A stretch of 64,000 nt of DNA from Paenibacillus humicus NBRC 102415 (GTDB taxonomy: Bacteria; Bacillota; Bacilli; Paenibacillales; Paenibacillaceae): contig NZ_BIMD01000011.1 of the NCBI RefSeq assembly GCF_004000905.1, positions 1 through 64,000 on the forward strand. Direction: 5' to 3'. This document shows positions 52,469 through 61,122 of this stretch, in pieces. The notes under the pieces are model-generated. The model had not been told where the DNA came from, did no database searches, and was given only the letters and a program-made list of their open reading frames with translations. Both the position numbers and the translations under genes were made by a program. Positions within the stretch are counted from its first letter, which is position 1; the number at the start of each line of letters is the position of its first letter.

Positions 52469-52864
52469 CTACCGAGGCAGCGAAAGCTGCCAGGAAACGC
52501 CGAACTTGTCCACGATCCAGCCGAATTTCCTGCTGAACGGATACTCGCCCAGAGGCATCAGAACCTCCCCGCCCTCCGACAGGCGCGCAAAGACGCGCTC
52601 TACTTCCTCTTCGGTGTCGCAAGCAAGGAACAGGGAGAAAGACGGCGTGAACGTAAAGGCATGCTTGACAAAGCTGTCTACGCACATGATTTCCTGGCCC
52701 TTCAAGGAGAACGCCGCCTGCTTGACGGTTCCCTCCGGACCGGGTTCATCCGCCCCATACCGGGTAATGCTCGTGATTCCCGAATCCTCGATGACAGAGA
52801 TGTATTCCTTCATCGCCGCCTCCGCGTTTCCTTCAAACATCAAAAAGGGCGTAACCTTTTTCAT
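52469..52864 (-). CDS. VOC-superfamily protein, PhnB/3-demethylubiquinone-methyltransferase-like
   Basis: 131 residues. The MKKVTPFLMFEGNAEAAMKEYISV start, EIMCVDSFVKHAFTFTPS core and GEYPFSRKFGWIVDKFGVSW end match PhnB-type VOC proteins (quoted by parts). Role is usually unknown. AAGGAGG lies 9 bases before ATG 52864. It follows the MarR gene by 84 bases. Confidence 0.85.
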   Translation of the reverse strand: MKKVTPFLMFEGNAEAAMKEYISVIEDSGITSITRYGADEPGPEGTVKQAAFSLKGQEIMCVDSFVKHAFTFTPSFSLFLACDTEEEVERVFARLSEGGEVLMPLGEYPFSRKFGWIVDKFGVSWQLSLPR

Positions 52865-52948
52865 GATCCGCTCCCTCCTTATTCTCCTGCTTCCAAAGCC
52901 AAGGCCGCTCCTTCGGATCCGCATTCCGCCCGCCGATCGATCGCTCTC

Positions 52949-53368
52949 TTAGTCTTCGCTGTTCATCTTCTTATATATTCTCGCCAAATGGGCCCGGTCC
53001 TCCTCGGTCAGCTTCTGGAACAGCTCCCTGCGCAGCCTTTGGCCTTCCAGAGTCGCCTTCCTAAGAACGGATGCGCCCTTCTCGGTGATTTCCAAGTAAA
53101 CGATCCGGCGATCGGTTTCATCCACCTTGCGGACAGCCAGTTCCTTGCCGACCAGCTTTTCCGACAGGTAGCTGAGCGTCGGCGGGGTGAGCCCCAATAT
53201 TTTGGCGATGTCCGAAGGGCGGCTTTTCCCGTTCTGCTTCAAGTGGCCGAGCACGAGAACATGGGAGACGCCGAGATCTTCGGAAAAGGTTTTATTCCAC
53301 TGGACGATCAATTGATTGGTGAATTGATCCATATCGCGGATGAGTTCGAATATGGTCTGCTCTTCCAT
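52949..53368 (-). CDS. MarR-family transcriptional regulator
   Basis: 139 residues. Winged HTH: NGKSRPSDIAKILGLTPPTL, SYLSEKLVGKELAVRKVDET and DRRIVYLEITEKG. GGAGGAG lies before ATG 53368. It is downstream of the SDR/MFS operon but separated from it by a terminator-like hairpin. It could control that operon through the tandem operators at 57128-57158; inference from context only. Confidence 0.88.
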   Translation of the reverse strand: MEEQTIFELIRDMDQFTNQLIVQWNKTFSEDLGVSHVLVLGHLKQNGKSRPSDIAKILGLTPPTLSYLSEKLVGKELAVRKVDETDRRIVYLEITEKGASVLRKATLEGQRLRRELFQKLTEEDRAHLARIYKKMNSED

Positions 53369-53391
53369 AAGCTCCTCCTTGAACAAAAAGA

Positions 53392-53422
53392 GACAGCCCC
53401 TAATGGAAATTAAGGGCTGTCA
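53392..53422 (-). terminator. terminator or attenuator between the SDR operon and the MarR gene
   Basis: On the minus strand GACAGCCC-TTAATTTCCATTA-GGGGCTGTC is followed by TCTTTTTG. Some readthrough into the MarR gene is possible. Confidence 0.75.
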
Positions 53423-53434
53423 TCATCTTACACG

Positions 53435-54169
53435 TTATTGGGCCGAGTATCCACCGTCGACGACCAGCTCGGAGCCGGTGATGTACGAGGAGTCGTCGGA
53501 AGCCAGGAAGAGCGCCGCTTGGGCGATGTCGATGGCTTGTCCGAGGCGCTGGAGAGGCGTGGCCTGGATCAGGCGTCCCAGCAGATCCTTGGACGTGCTC
53601 AGCGCTTGGGTCATCGGCGTTTCGACGATGCCGGGGAAGATGGCGTTGACCCGGACGCCTTGGCGGCCGAACGTCGTAGCCGCCGCTTTGGACAGAGCCC
53701 GCACCGCTCCCTTGGAGGCGGAGTAGGGATTGAAGCCTTGGCCGATCAAGGCGGTGTAGGAAGAAATATTGACGATCGACCCTTTGTTCCGGGCGGCCAT
53801 ATAGGGAGCGACATGCTTCATGCCGGCGAAGGGCCCGAAGCCGTTGATGGAGAGCATCTTCTGCCAGTCCTGGGCATCGGTTTCGGCGAAAGGCTTCTCC
53901 GAGGAGATGCCGGCGTTGTTGACGAGGATATCGATTTTGCCGAAGCGTTCGCTCACTTCCTTGGCCAGCGCCTGCCAGTCCTCGTCGGAGGCGACATTCA
54001 GCTTCATTCCATGCACATTCGTTTTCTGGCTGGCCCTTTCTAGCGCGGCCTCATTGATGTCCGCCGCAATGACGATGGCGCCTTCCTGTGCGAACAGGTC
54101 CACCATGCATTCGCCGATTCCCGATGCTCCGCCGGTGATGATGGCTACTTTCCGATCCAATTTACCCAT
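53435..54169 (-). CDS. short-chain dehydrogenase/reductase
   Basis: 244 residues. TGGASGIG, NNAGISSE, NISSYTA and YSASK, ending ASDDSSYITGSELVVDGGYS. It starts 11 bases after the previous SDR stop with AGGAGC upstream. Third SDR of the SDR-MFS-SDR-SDR operon; its alcohol or keto substrate is unknown. Confidence 0.9.
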   Translation of the reverse strand: MGKLDRKVAIITGGASGIGECMVDLFAQEGAIVIAADINEAALERASQKTNVHGMKLNVASDEDWQALAKEVSERFGKIDILVNNAGISSEKPFAETDAQDWQKMLSINGFGPFAGMKHVAPYMAARNKGSIVNISSYTALIGQGFNPYSASKGAVRALSKAAATTFGRQGVRVNAIFPGIVETPMTQALSTSKDLLGRLIQATPLQRLGQAIDIAQAALFLASDDSSYITGSELVVDGGYSAQ

Positions 54170-54180
54170 TGTGATTGCTC

Positions 54181-54930
54181 CTAACGTAATTTGATGGAAC
54201 CGCCGTCGACCATGATCGTCTGGCCGGTAATGTAATTCGCTTCTTCGCTCGCCAGGAATACGGCGACCTGGCCGATATCCTGCTCCGGGTCGCCAAGGCG
54301 GCGCAGCGGGATCCGGTTGATCATCGCCTCGTACATGTCCGGAGCGCTGTCGCGCCACTGCTCGACACCCGGCGTCAGCGCGATCGGAGAGATAAGGTTG
54401 ACGTTGATTCCGTCCGGTCCCCATTCATTCGCCGCGACGCGGGAGATCGCCCGGATCGCTTCCTTGGCGGCCGCATAGGAGGTCTGGGTCGCTTGTCCGT
54501 CGATGCCGGCGCCCGATGCGAAGTTGATCACCTTGCCTTGCGATTTCTTCAGCTCGGCGTAAGCTGCCTGCATGAAATGGAAGGTCGGATAAAAACCCGT
54601 TCCGAACGACAGATCGAGCTGCTCCTGGGTTGTTTCGATAAAGCTGGCTTGTCTGGACGCATGCGCGTTGTTCACCAGAATATCCAGCTTGCCGAACTTC
54701 TTGACGACCTCGGCCACAATGTCATGCGCATTGTCCTTGACCGAGATGTCCCGGATGAACAGGCGGCCTTCCGTGTAGCGGTTGACCTCGGCGAGCGTCT
54801 CCCGCCCCTTCTGCTCGTTCACGTCGACGATGGCAATATGCGCGCCTTCCTTGGCCATGGCGAGCGCCATGCCGCGCCCGATACCCGATGCGCTGCCGGT
54901 GATGATTCCGACTTTTCCTTGCAATCTCAT
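54181..54930 (-). CDS. short-chain dehydrogenase/reductase with a divergent NNAH motif
   Basis: 249 residues. TGSASGIG cofactor motif; NNAHASRQ replaces the usual NNAG; NFASGAG carries the catalytic Ser, and YAAAK the Tyr/Lys; ends ASEEANYITGQTIMVDGGS. Lies 24 bases after the MFS gene in the same operon. The NNAH change keeps the key Asn, so activity is still likely. Confidence 0.88.
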   Translation of the reverse strand: MRLQGKVGIITGSASGIGRGMALAMAKEGAHIAIVDVNEQKGRETLAEVNRYTEGRLFIRDISVKDNAHDIVAEVVKKFGKLDILVNNAHASRQASFIETTQEQLDLSFGTGFYPTFHFMQAAYAELKKSQGKVINFASGAGIDGQATQTSYAAAKEAIRAISRVAANEWGPDGINVNLISPIALTPGVEQWRDSAPDMYEAMINRIPLRRLGDPEQDIGQVAVFLASEEANYITGQTIMVDGGSIKLR

Positions 54931-54954
54931 TGAAATCCCTCTCTCTTCGTTGGA

Positions 54955-56220
54955 TTAATTCCATGAGCCGGCTTGCTCCAGCCTTTTCTTTCCTCGGAAG
55001 GCAAGGCCGATGCAGGCGATATTAATGATCAGCATGATGCCGATGGCGTACAGCACCGGGGTGTAGCTTCCCGTGTAGTCGAACACGTAACCATAGGCCG
55101 GCAGAGCCACGATCGATGAGATCGCCAGCCCCATGGAGGCGTTGGAGTAGATCTGGCTGTATTCCTTGTTGCCGAACAGAGCCGAGGTCAGAGCCGGCCC
55201 GAGCGTTCCGATCGACGCGGACACAAGGCCGAAGAGGCCGACCGCAAGCGAGATGACGGCCGTGCTGGAAGCCGAGAACAGCAGCAAGCCGATGGACAGC
55301 AGGCCAAGAAGCATCGTGGCGATCGCCGTGTTCCGGGTGCCGATCTTATCGCTCGCGTAGCCGATGACCAAGGAGCCGATCAGCACGCCGATCATATTGG
55401 TCGCCATGACATTGCCCGCGAACGACACATCGAAGCCTTTGTTCATCAAGTACGTCGGAATGTGCATCGAAAAGCTTGCCGCGGAAGTGATCATGAAGAA
55501 AAAGGCGATCAGCGCATAAAAAGCGGAGGATTTTTTGGCGGCAGCCAAGGTGACCCCTTTATTTTCCACCGCTGCGGCAGCGCTCCCTTTTGTGCCCGCC
55601 ATTTCTCCCGCCCCATACGCAAGCGCTTTCTTTTCTTGAGGCGACTTCCTCAGCAAAAGAATAATGATGGGAACCACGATGACGATGACCGCGATGCCGA
55701 CGATCATATAGGACTGTCTCCAGCCTTGATGCGCGATCAGGCTGCCGACAGCCGGCTGGGTGAAGGCTCCAAGCAGGCCGCCTGCCGCGCCCATGATTCC
55801 AAGCGCCAGCCCTTTGCTCTTCTTGAACCACTGATTGATCAGGACGGGACCGGCGATCACGGTGATGAACACTCCGCCTACGGCCAGCGGAACGGCAAGG
55901 ATATACCATCCCCATACGGAGCTCATGAGCCCGAACAGAGCGAACGCTCCGGCCTGCAGAATGATGGCGATGCTCAAGATGAACCGGGTATCGTACTTGG
56001 CCATCAATTTGCCGCCGATAGGCAGAAACACCATCGTCACGATAGCCGAGACGCTGAAGTACAAGGACAAGCTGCCCATTCCGACTCCCAGATCGGTCGA
56101 TACTTGCTTTAAAAAGAGGCCCGCGGAGTTGTTGAGTGCAGCTTTTCCCAATCCGACCATGATGCAAAGCCCCAGCAAAATCCACCACGCGTAGTGGATT
56201 TTCTTTTTGGCGTGATTCAT
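54955..56220 (-). CDS. MFS transporter, OFA (oxalate/formate antiporter)-like
   Basis: 421 residues, 12 hydrophobic segments. The start HYAWWILLGLCIMVGLGKAA and the VFLPIGGKLMAKYDTRFIL loop, plus QPAVGSLIAHQGWRQSYMI, are typical of OFA-type carboxylate carriers. Placed between SDR genes, it probably imports the compound they process. Confidence 0.87.
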   Translation of the reverse strand: MNHAKKKIHYAWWILLGLCIMVGLGKAALNNSAGLFLKQVSTDLGVGMGSLSLYFSVSAIVTMVFLPIGGKLMAKYDTRFILSIAIILQAGAFALFGLMSSVWGWYILAVPLAVGGVFITVIAGPVLINQWFKKSKGLALGIMGAAGGLLGAFTQPAVGSLIAHQGWRQSYMIVGIAVIVIVVPIIILLLRKSPQEKKALAYGAGEMAGTKGSAAAAVENKGVTLAAAKKSSAFYALIAFFFMITSAASFSMHIPTYLMNKGFDVSFAGNVMATNMIGVLIGSLVIGYASDKIGTRNTAIATMLLGLLSIGLLLFSASSTAVISLAVGLFGLVSASIGTLGPALTSALFGNKEYSQIYSNASMGLAISSIVALPAYGYVFDYTGSYTPVLYAIGIMLIINIACIGLAFRGKKRLEQAGSWN

Positions 56221-56263
56221 CGCGTTTTTTCTCTCCCCAATGCTAAGGTTCCTTGCGCGAGCG

Positions 56264-57073
56264 CTAGCCGCTCTGCGCCGCTTTCATGAATTGCTCAAAA
56301 TCCGGAACGGTCGGGTTGGCGATATAATGTCCGCCTTCAACCTGGATCGTCTGTCCGGTGATGAACTTGGATTCGTCCGATGCCAGGAACAGCACGGTAT
56401 GGCCGATATCATCCGGTTCTCCGTGGTAAGGCAGCGCGTTGTATTTCGCGAACAGATCCAATACCTGCGGCGGCATGTTGTTTTTGGCGGCCGGCGTCAA
56501 GATCAGTCCAGGCGCGACGCCATTGCATCGAATGTTATGCTTGCCATACTGGGTCGCGATATATTTCGTCAGGTTGACGACACCGGCCTTCGAAGCGCCG
56601 TAGGCAACGCGGACGGCATCGGAGGCGAAGCCCGCCATGGAAGCGGTGTTGATGATCGAGCCGCCGCCGGCTTCGATCATGTGAGGGATCGCGAACCTGC
56701 AGCCGAGCAGCACGCTCTTCAGGTTGACATTCATCAGCCGGTCCCACTCATCCAGATCGACGTGGACAGCATCCAGATCCTTCTTCAGATTTGTCAGCCC
56801 CACATTGTTGAACAGGACCGCAATCATGCCGTACTGCTTGACGGTGAACTCAACGGCTTCCTGAATCGAGACCTCGTCGCCGGCATCCAGGAAGATGCCG
56901 ACCGCTTCTCCGCCTTGAGCCTTGATATTCTCAGCCGCCGCCTTCGCCCCGTCGACGTTGAAGTCGGCAATAACGACCTTGGCCCCTTCCTTCGCCATCA
57001 AGCTGGCGGCGGACAAGCCTATTCCCGAAGCCCCTCCGGTAATAAGCGCAACCTTTCCGTTCATTCTTTCCAT
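56264..57073 (-). CDS. short-chain dehydrogenase/reductase; first gene of the SDR/MFS operon
   Basis: 269 residues. TGGASGIG, NNVG in place of NNAG, NTASMAG and YGASK, ending LASDESKFITGQTIQVEGGH. The start is ATG 57073 or 57064; GAGGAG lies 10 bases before the first. Tandem palindromic operators lie about 55 bases upstream of the start. Confidence 0.88.
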   Translation of the reverse strand: MERMNGKVALITGGASGIGLSAASLMAKEGAKVVIADFNVDGAKAAAENIKAQGGEAVGIFLDAGDEVSIQEAVEFTVKQYGMIAVLFNNVGLTNLKKDLDAVHVDLDEWDRLMNVNLKSVLLGCRFAIPHMIEAGGGSIINTASMAGFASDAVRVAYGASKAGVVNLTKYIATQYGKHNIRCNGVAPGLILTPAAKNNMPPQVLDLFAKYNALPYHGEPDDIGHTVLFLASDESKFITGQTIQVEGGHYIANPTVPDFEQFMKAAQSG

Positions 57074-57127
57074 TTGGTTCAGGCTCCTCTCTCTGAAACG
57101 TTTGATGACGCATGCCGCATCATCTAT

Positions 57128-57158
57128 ATTTAGATGTTTAATTATTAGACGTCTAAAT
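57128..57158 (-). promoter_or_regulatory. tandem palindromic operators upstream of the SDR/MFS operon
   Basis: TTAGACGTCTAA (57145-57156) is a perfect 12-bp palindrome. TTAGATGTTTAA (57130-57141) is an imperfect copy 15 bases away. The whole element is bounded by ATTTAGA and TCTAAAT, which are themselves inverted. The AT-rich, short-spaced dyads suit a MarR or TetR dimer. Confidence 0.6.
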
Positions 57159-57303
57159 AGTATCAAAAGATCGTTCCCGGCGCAATGGAAACTCCGACTG
57201 GAAATGGCTTAAATACTGGGAGCAAGGCAATAAAATGGAACCCGGCCCTTGTGTTCCGCGCCGAACGGATTCTTGTCCTCCGCCGCCGCGGACCGCGCAT
57301 CAA

Positions 57304-57332
57304 AACCAAAAAAGGCTCCGTGGTCGGAGCCC
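57304..57332 (-). terminator. terminator of the hydrolase fusion gene
   Basis: On the minus strand GGCTCCG-ACCA-CGGAGCC is followed by TTTTTTGG. Confidence 0.9.
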
Positions 57333-57401
57333 TGGATGGCTGCAGGCGGTTATCAAGAATCGGGTGAGGATGATTGCCCTTCCCCGCTGGGCGGCGATGG
57401 C

Positions 57402-58616
57402 CTACAAATATTTGTTCAGGTTGTTCCACACGACGGCATATCCGCTGGGAAGCATGTGGATGCCGTCGACCGCATACTCCTTGTTCAGGTTGCCCTCCTC
57501 GTCGGCCAATCCCTCGTTCACGTCGATGAAGACATAGCCATGCTTGGCCGCCAGCAGCTCGATGGCTTCGTTCGCTTCGCGGATCGCCTCGTTCGTCCGG
57601 TTGCGGAACACTTCTTCCATCGACTCTCTCGGAACGAATGGAAACTCCGCCTTGGCATTTACGGGATAATAAGCCATGACATATACTTGGCACTCCGGCA
57701 ATCTCCGGGCAATCCGAGTCAGAATCTCGTCGTAGTTGGCAAGCAGACGCTCCAGCTTGTAATCCGGAGCGCTGATGTCATTGGTTCCGATGTTGATGAA
57801 GAGGCTGGAGGGCTCCAGCTCGAAGATGCATGCTTCCAACGACTCCAGCAGCTCTGCCGTCACGAAGCCGGCTATGCCGCGGTTATACAGGCAGCAGCTG
57901 CGATCCAGCGTTTGCTGCAGCTCGTTGATCGGGAAAAACTCCATCAGCGACGACCCTGCAAACACCGTTTGCCCCTTACGGGCCAGCCGGTTGAGCATCG
58001 AGTACTTTCTCGCCTTCTCCTTCTTCTCGTCCAGCGCTTCCGGCCGCACAGCCAGCGAGTCCGCCCACTGGTCGACAGAAATCACCTCGGCCTGGAGAGG
58101 AAACACCTTGTCCATGAGAACGCGATGGACTTCGGGATCGGCATCCAGGCATGCATCGGCAAGCACCTTAAGCGCAAAATCCTTGTCTGCCGCTTCCCGC
58201 AACGTCGATAAAACGACTCCGCTTGTTGCGATGCCGCTGAGAATGAGCGTATCGATCCCATTGGCGCGGAGGATGACTTCGAGGTCGCTTCCGGTGAATG
58301 CGCCGACCCGGAGCTTGGTCACGATCGGCTCGCCTGGCCAAGGCTGCAGGGAGGAGTGAATGTCCGTAGCCGCTTCCGGCACGGCCGCTCCGGCACGGCC
58401 CGCAATGCCGCCGAACATTTTATTGCGTGTATTGATCTCGGGATAGCCCTCGCGAAAGGCTACCCGCACGAAAATAACGGGAATCGAGTGCCGGCGCGCG
58501 GTTTCAAGAGCTTTTTGGAATGGGAGCAGCGCATTCTCGTGTTTGATGTAACGAGATACGACGCTGTTTTGCATATCCATGACGAGCAGCGCGCTTTGGC
58601 CCCCTGAACTGTGCAT
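57402..58616 (-). CDS. fusion protein: isochorismatase-like cysteine hydrolase plus SGNH/GDSL hydrolase
   Basis: 404 residues in one uninterrupted frame. Residues about 8-190 are isochorismatase-like: D14 in LLVMDMQNS, K101 in VTKLRVGAF, and LILSGIATSGVVLSTLREAA. The Cys usual in the T-x-x-C-V motif is Val134, so amidohydrolase activity is doubtful. Residues about 205-404 are SGNH: AGSSLMEFF (Ser223 as nucleophile), NRGIAGF, FINIGTND, DGIHMLPSGY (Asp/His). ATG 58616 has GGAGG 8 bases upstream. No signal peptide. The two-domain pairing is unusual as far as I know. Confidence 0.85.
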   Translation of the reverse strand: MHSSGGQSALLVMDMQNSVVSRYIKHENALLPFQKALETARRHSIPVIFVRVAFREGYPEINTRNKMFGGIAGRAGAAVPEAATDIHSSLQPWPGEPIVTKLRVGAFTGSDLEVILRANGIDTLILSGIATSGVVLSTLREAADKDFALKVLADACLDADPEVHRVLMDKVFPLQAEVISVDQWADSLAVRPEALDEKKEKARKYSMLNRLARKGQTVFAGSSLMEFFPINELQQTLDRSCCLYNRGIAGFVTAELLESLEACIFELEPSSLFINIGTNDISAPDYKLERLLANYDEILTRIARRLPECQVYVMAYYPVNAKAEFPFVPRESMEEVFRNRTNEAIREANEAIELLAAKHGYVFIDVNEGLADEEGNLNKEYAVDGIHMLPSGYAVVWNNLNKYL

Positions 58617-58723
58617 GTGCTCATCCTCCTTTTCTCCACGTACCGAATTCAACCTGCCGATTGCATTCTCCTGCCCGGCCGGCGAAACGAAAGGCGATCA
58701 TGCCCCTTGGGGCGGGAGCGGCT

Positions 58724-59974
58724 CTAATGAAGCTTTCGCATCGGCCGCCGTTCCGAGCGACGGTAGGCGCGCGGGGTCGTCCCTTCCCATTTCTTGAACA
58801 CCTTGATGAAATAGCTCTGGTCGTGAAAGCTCAGCCACGCGGCGATGTCGGCGACCGGATAGTCGGTCAGGGCCAGAAGCTTTTTGGCTTCCCCGATCCG
58901 CTCGCGCTGGATGTACTCGGAGAGGGTGAGGCCGACCTCCTTCTTGAACAGCCCGGACAGGTAATTGGGGCTGAGATGGACGCGCTCGGCGAGACGGCCC
59001 AGCGACAGATCGCCGTACAGCTGGCTTGCGATCTCATGCAGGCAGTCCTGCACGGAAGGCGAGTAATGGCCCCGGCGCACCTGAGCCACCCGGTCGACGA
59101 AGTCGAACAGCGCCTTCGTCATGACGGCTCCGACCTCCTGCAGCGAGCCCATCTCCTCCAGCTGCTGGATGTAGTAGTCGCTGAGCGTGAACGCGTCCTC
59201 CTCATGCAGGCCGCCCTCGACCGCAGCCCGGCAAATAAGGGCGATGCCTGTAATCATCAGGTTCTTTTCGCTGCGGAGCCGGCTGCGCTTGGCCAGCACG
59301 CCGAACTCATCCTCGCCGATGATGAATTCCATCGCGAAGGTGCGCATCCGCTCCCTCTCCCCGGTCCGCACATAATGCAGCAGGACGCGCTCATGAGCCA
59401 GATTCGCATGCAGCAGCCCGCTGCGGCGGCCGCGCGACAGCTCTGCATCCGACTCTCCCTTGGAGGCGGCCGGCTCCTGCAAGGGAAAGTCGGCCAGCAG
59501 GCTTGCGGCCGGGTCGACAGACTGCCGGCGGATGGCATAGTGGACCATCAGGCTGAGCGCGCGGGCGCGATCCGGAGGCAGGAGCGGCACCTCCTCGTAC
59601 AAGTCGAGCAGCGGACGGCGGTTGGCCGCATGGAGATTCTCCAGCTCTTCGCTCCACAGGCCGTCATGGGGGCGCTCCTGCACGATAGGGCCGAGCACGA
59701 GCGTGCCGGCCAGGCGTTCCTCGTCGAGCGCGTTCACGAAGAAATATTGCAGCCGGGAGCGGGTGAAGTGGACCGGCTGGTCGGCGGCATACAGCGCGTA
59801 TTCGTAGCCGGATACCTGTTCGCGGACGAAGGAAGCGAAATAAGGGTTTGTCCGAAGCGGATCGCCGGCGTATTCGGCTTCGATCCTCCTCCCCGGATGG
59901 ATGACAAAAACCGGCACCCCCAGAGCATCATGGAGAAGCCGGCCAAAAACGGCCAGCTCCGGCAGCTTGTTCAT
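58724..59974 (-). CDS. AraC-family transcriptional regulator
   Basis: 416 residues. The N-terminal 300 residues are a sensor region without recognised motifs. The C-terminal AraC domain has two HTHs: LSLGRLAERVHLSPNYLSGL, and YPVADIAAWLSFHDQSYFIK followed by FKKWEGTTPRAYRR. ATG 59974 is 11 bases after GGGAGG; the GTG at 59986 would overlap that site. Divergent from the SDR at 60123, which it probably controls. Confidence 0.9.
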   Translation of the reverse strand: MNKLPELAVFGRLLHDALGVPVFVIHPGRRIEAEYAGDPLRTNPYFASFVREQVSGYEYALYAADQPVHFTRSRLQYFFVNALDEERLAGTLVLGPIVQERPHDGLWSEELENLHAANRRPLLDLYEEVPLLPPDRARALSLMVHYAIRRQSVDPAASLLADFPLQEPAASKGESDAELSRGRRSGLLHANLAHERVLLHYVRTGERERMRTFAMEFIIGEDEFGVLAKRSRLRSEKNLMITGIALICRAAVEGGLHEEDAFTLSDYYIQQLEEMGSLQEVGAVMTKALFDFVDRVAQVRRGHYSPSVQDCLHEIASQLYGDLSLGRLAERVHLSPNYLSGLFKKEVGLTLSEYIQRERIGEAKKLLALTDYPVADIAAWLSFHDQSYFIKVFKKWEGTTPRAYRRSERRPMRKLH

Positions 59975-60023
59975 GCGTGCGTCCACCTCCCGAGAATCTC
60001 AGCCAATAGAATGAGTAGAAAAT

Positions 60024-60047
60024 ACTACAAATCGGAGAAAACTACAA
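60024..60047 (+). promoter_or_regulatory. ACTACAA direct repeats upstream of the AraC-linked SDR
   Basis: ACTACAA occurs at 60024-60030 and 60041-60047, 17 bases apart, in an AT-rich stretch between the divergent AraC and SDR genes. AraC-type activators often bind such direct repeats near the -35. Confidence 0.4.
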
Positions 60048-60122
60048 TTATCGTCCATGTAAGCGCCTTACACTATAGAGGCAGAACCGATGGAACTACA
60101 CTCCGGAAAGGAATGAACGCAT

Positions 60123-60878
60123 ATGTTGGACCATAAAATTGCGGTTGTTACGGGAGCGGGAAGCGGCATCGGCCGCGCCACCAGCCTGAAGATGGCAGGC
60201 TGCGGAGCGAAGCTCGTCGTCGTCGACTTCAACGAGGCGACAGGCCGGGAGACGGTGCGCCTCATTCAGGAGCAAGGCGGCGAAGCGGTCTTCGTGCAGG
60301 CCGACGTGTCGAAAGCCGAGGACGTCCGGCGCTATGTGCAGGCGGCTCTGGACGCCTTCGGCCGCATCGACGTGTTCTTCAACAACGCAGGCGTCGTGCA
60401 GAAGTTTTCCAAGCTGGCGGATATCGAGGAGAGCGAGTTCGACCGGATCATGAGCGTGAACGTGCGCGGCGTATTCCTCGGCCTGAAATACGTCCTCCAG
60501 GTCATGGAGAAGCAGGAGAGCGGCGCAATCATCAATACCGCCTCCACCGCAGGCGTAAAAAGCGAGCACAGCGCTTCGGCGTATTCCGCCAGCAAGCATG
60601 CGGTCGTCGGCCTGACAAAAGGCGCGGCGATGGAATACGTGAAGAAGGGCATCCGCGTCAACGGCATCTGCCCGGGCGGAGTCGAGACGGCGCTGACGAA
60701 GGGCGTGGAGCAGGCGTTCATGTCCGGCGGCTACGTGCCGGAGGAAGTCGCCAACATGCGGATGGGACGCTACGCCCAGCCGGAGGAGCTGGCAGAGGTC
60801 GTCTGCTTCCTCGCCTCCGACCGCGCCAGCTACATGACCGGCTCGATCGTGCTTGCCGACGGCGGGCTGACCCTGTAA
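60123..60878 (+). CDS. short-chain dehydrogenase/reductase, AraC-linked
   Basis: 251 residues. TGAGSGIG, NNAGVVQK, NTASTAG and YSASK, ending LASDRASYMTGSIVLADGG. GGAAAGG precedes ATG 60123 by 9-10 bases. It has its own terminator and the divergent AraC regulator. The fifth SDR between 50.7 and 60.9 kb; the substrate is unknown. Confidence 0.9.
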   Translation: MLDHKIAVVTGAGSGIGRATSLKMAGCGAKLVVVDFNEATGRETVRLIQEQGGEAVFVQADVSKAEDVRRYVQAALDAFGRIDVFFNNAGVVQKFSKLADIEESEFDRIMSVNVRGVFLGLKYVLQVMEKQESGAIINTASTAGVKSEHSASAYSASKHAVVGLTKGAAMEYVKKGIRVNGICPGGVETALTKGVEQAFMSGGYVPEEVANMRMGRYAQPEELAEVVCFLASDRASYMTGSIVLADGGLTL

Positions 60879-60887
60879 TTGAGGAGG

Positions 60888-60923
60888 AGAAGCCGAAGCG
60901 GCTTGACCGCTTCGGCTTTTTTT
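60888..60923 (+). terminator. terminator of the AraC-linked SDR
   Basis: AAGCCGAAGCGG and CCGCTTCGGCTT form a perfect 12-bp stem followed by TTTTT. Confidence 0.93.
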
Positions 60924-61065
60924 CGCCTGCGCCTGTGCATCCTTCTCCCGTCTGGCCCTGATATCCACCCCACCTGCCACGGTTCGCCCATCCCGCCGCC
61001 ATCGGCCGGAATATACCAGGAGCGGAATCGGCATCCTAGGGTTGAACCTGTGCGCCTATTCTTCT

Positions 61066-61093
61066 ATAATACTGAATAAATGTTCAGTATTAT
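61066..61093 (+). promoter_or_regulatory. TetR operator: perfect 11-bp inverted repeat
   Basis: ATAATACTGAA and TTCAGTATTAT are exact inverted repeats around TAAATG, 30 bases before the TetR gene. TATAAT (61065-61070) overlaps the left arm and may be its -10. A weaker half-site (ATTCAG, near 61755) lies before the MFS gene. Confidence 0.8.
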
Positions 61094-61122
61094 TTCACCG
61101 CCCGAATCGAGGTGACGCCGCG

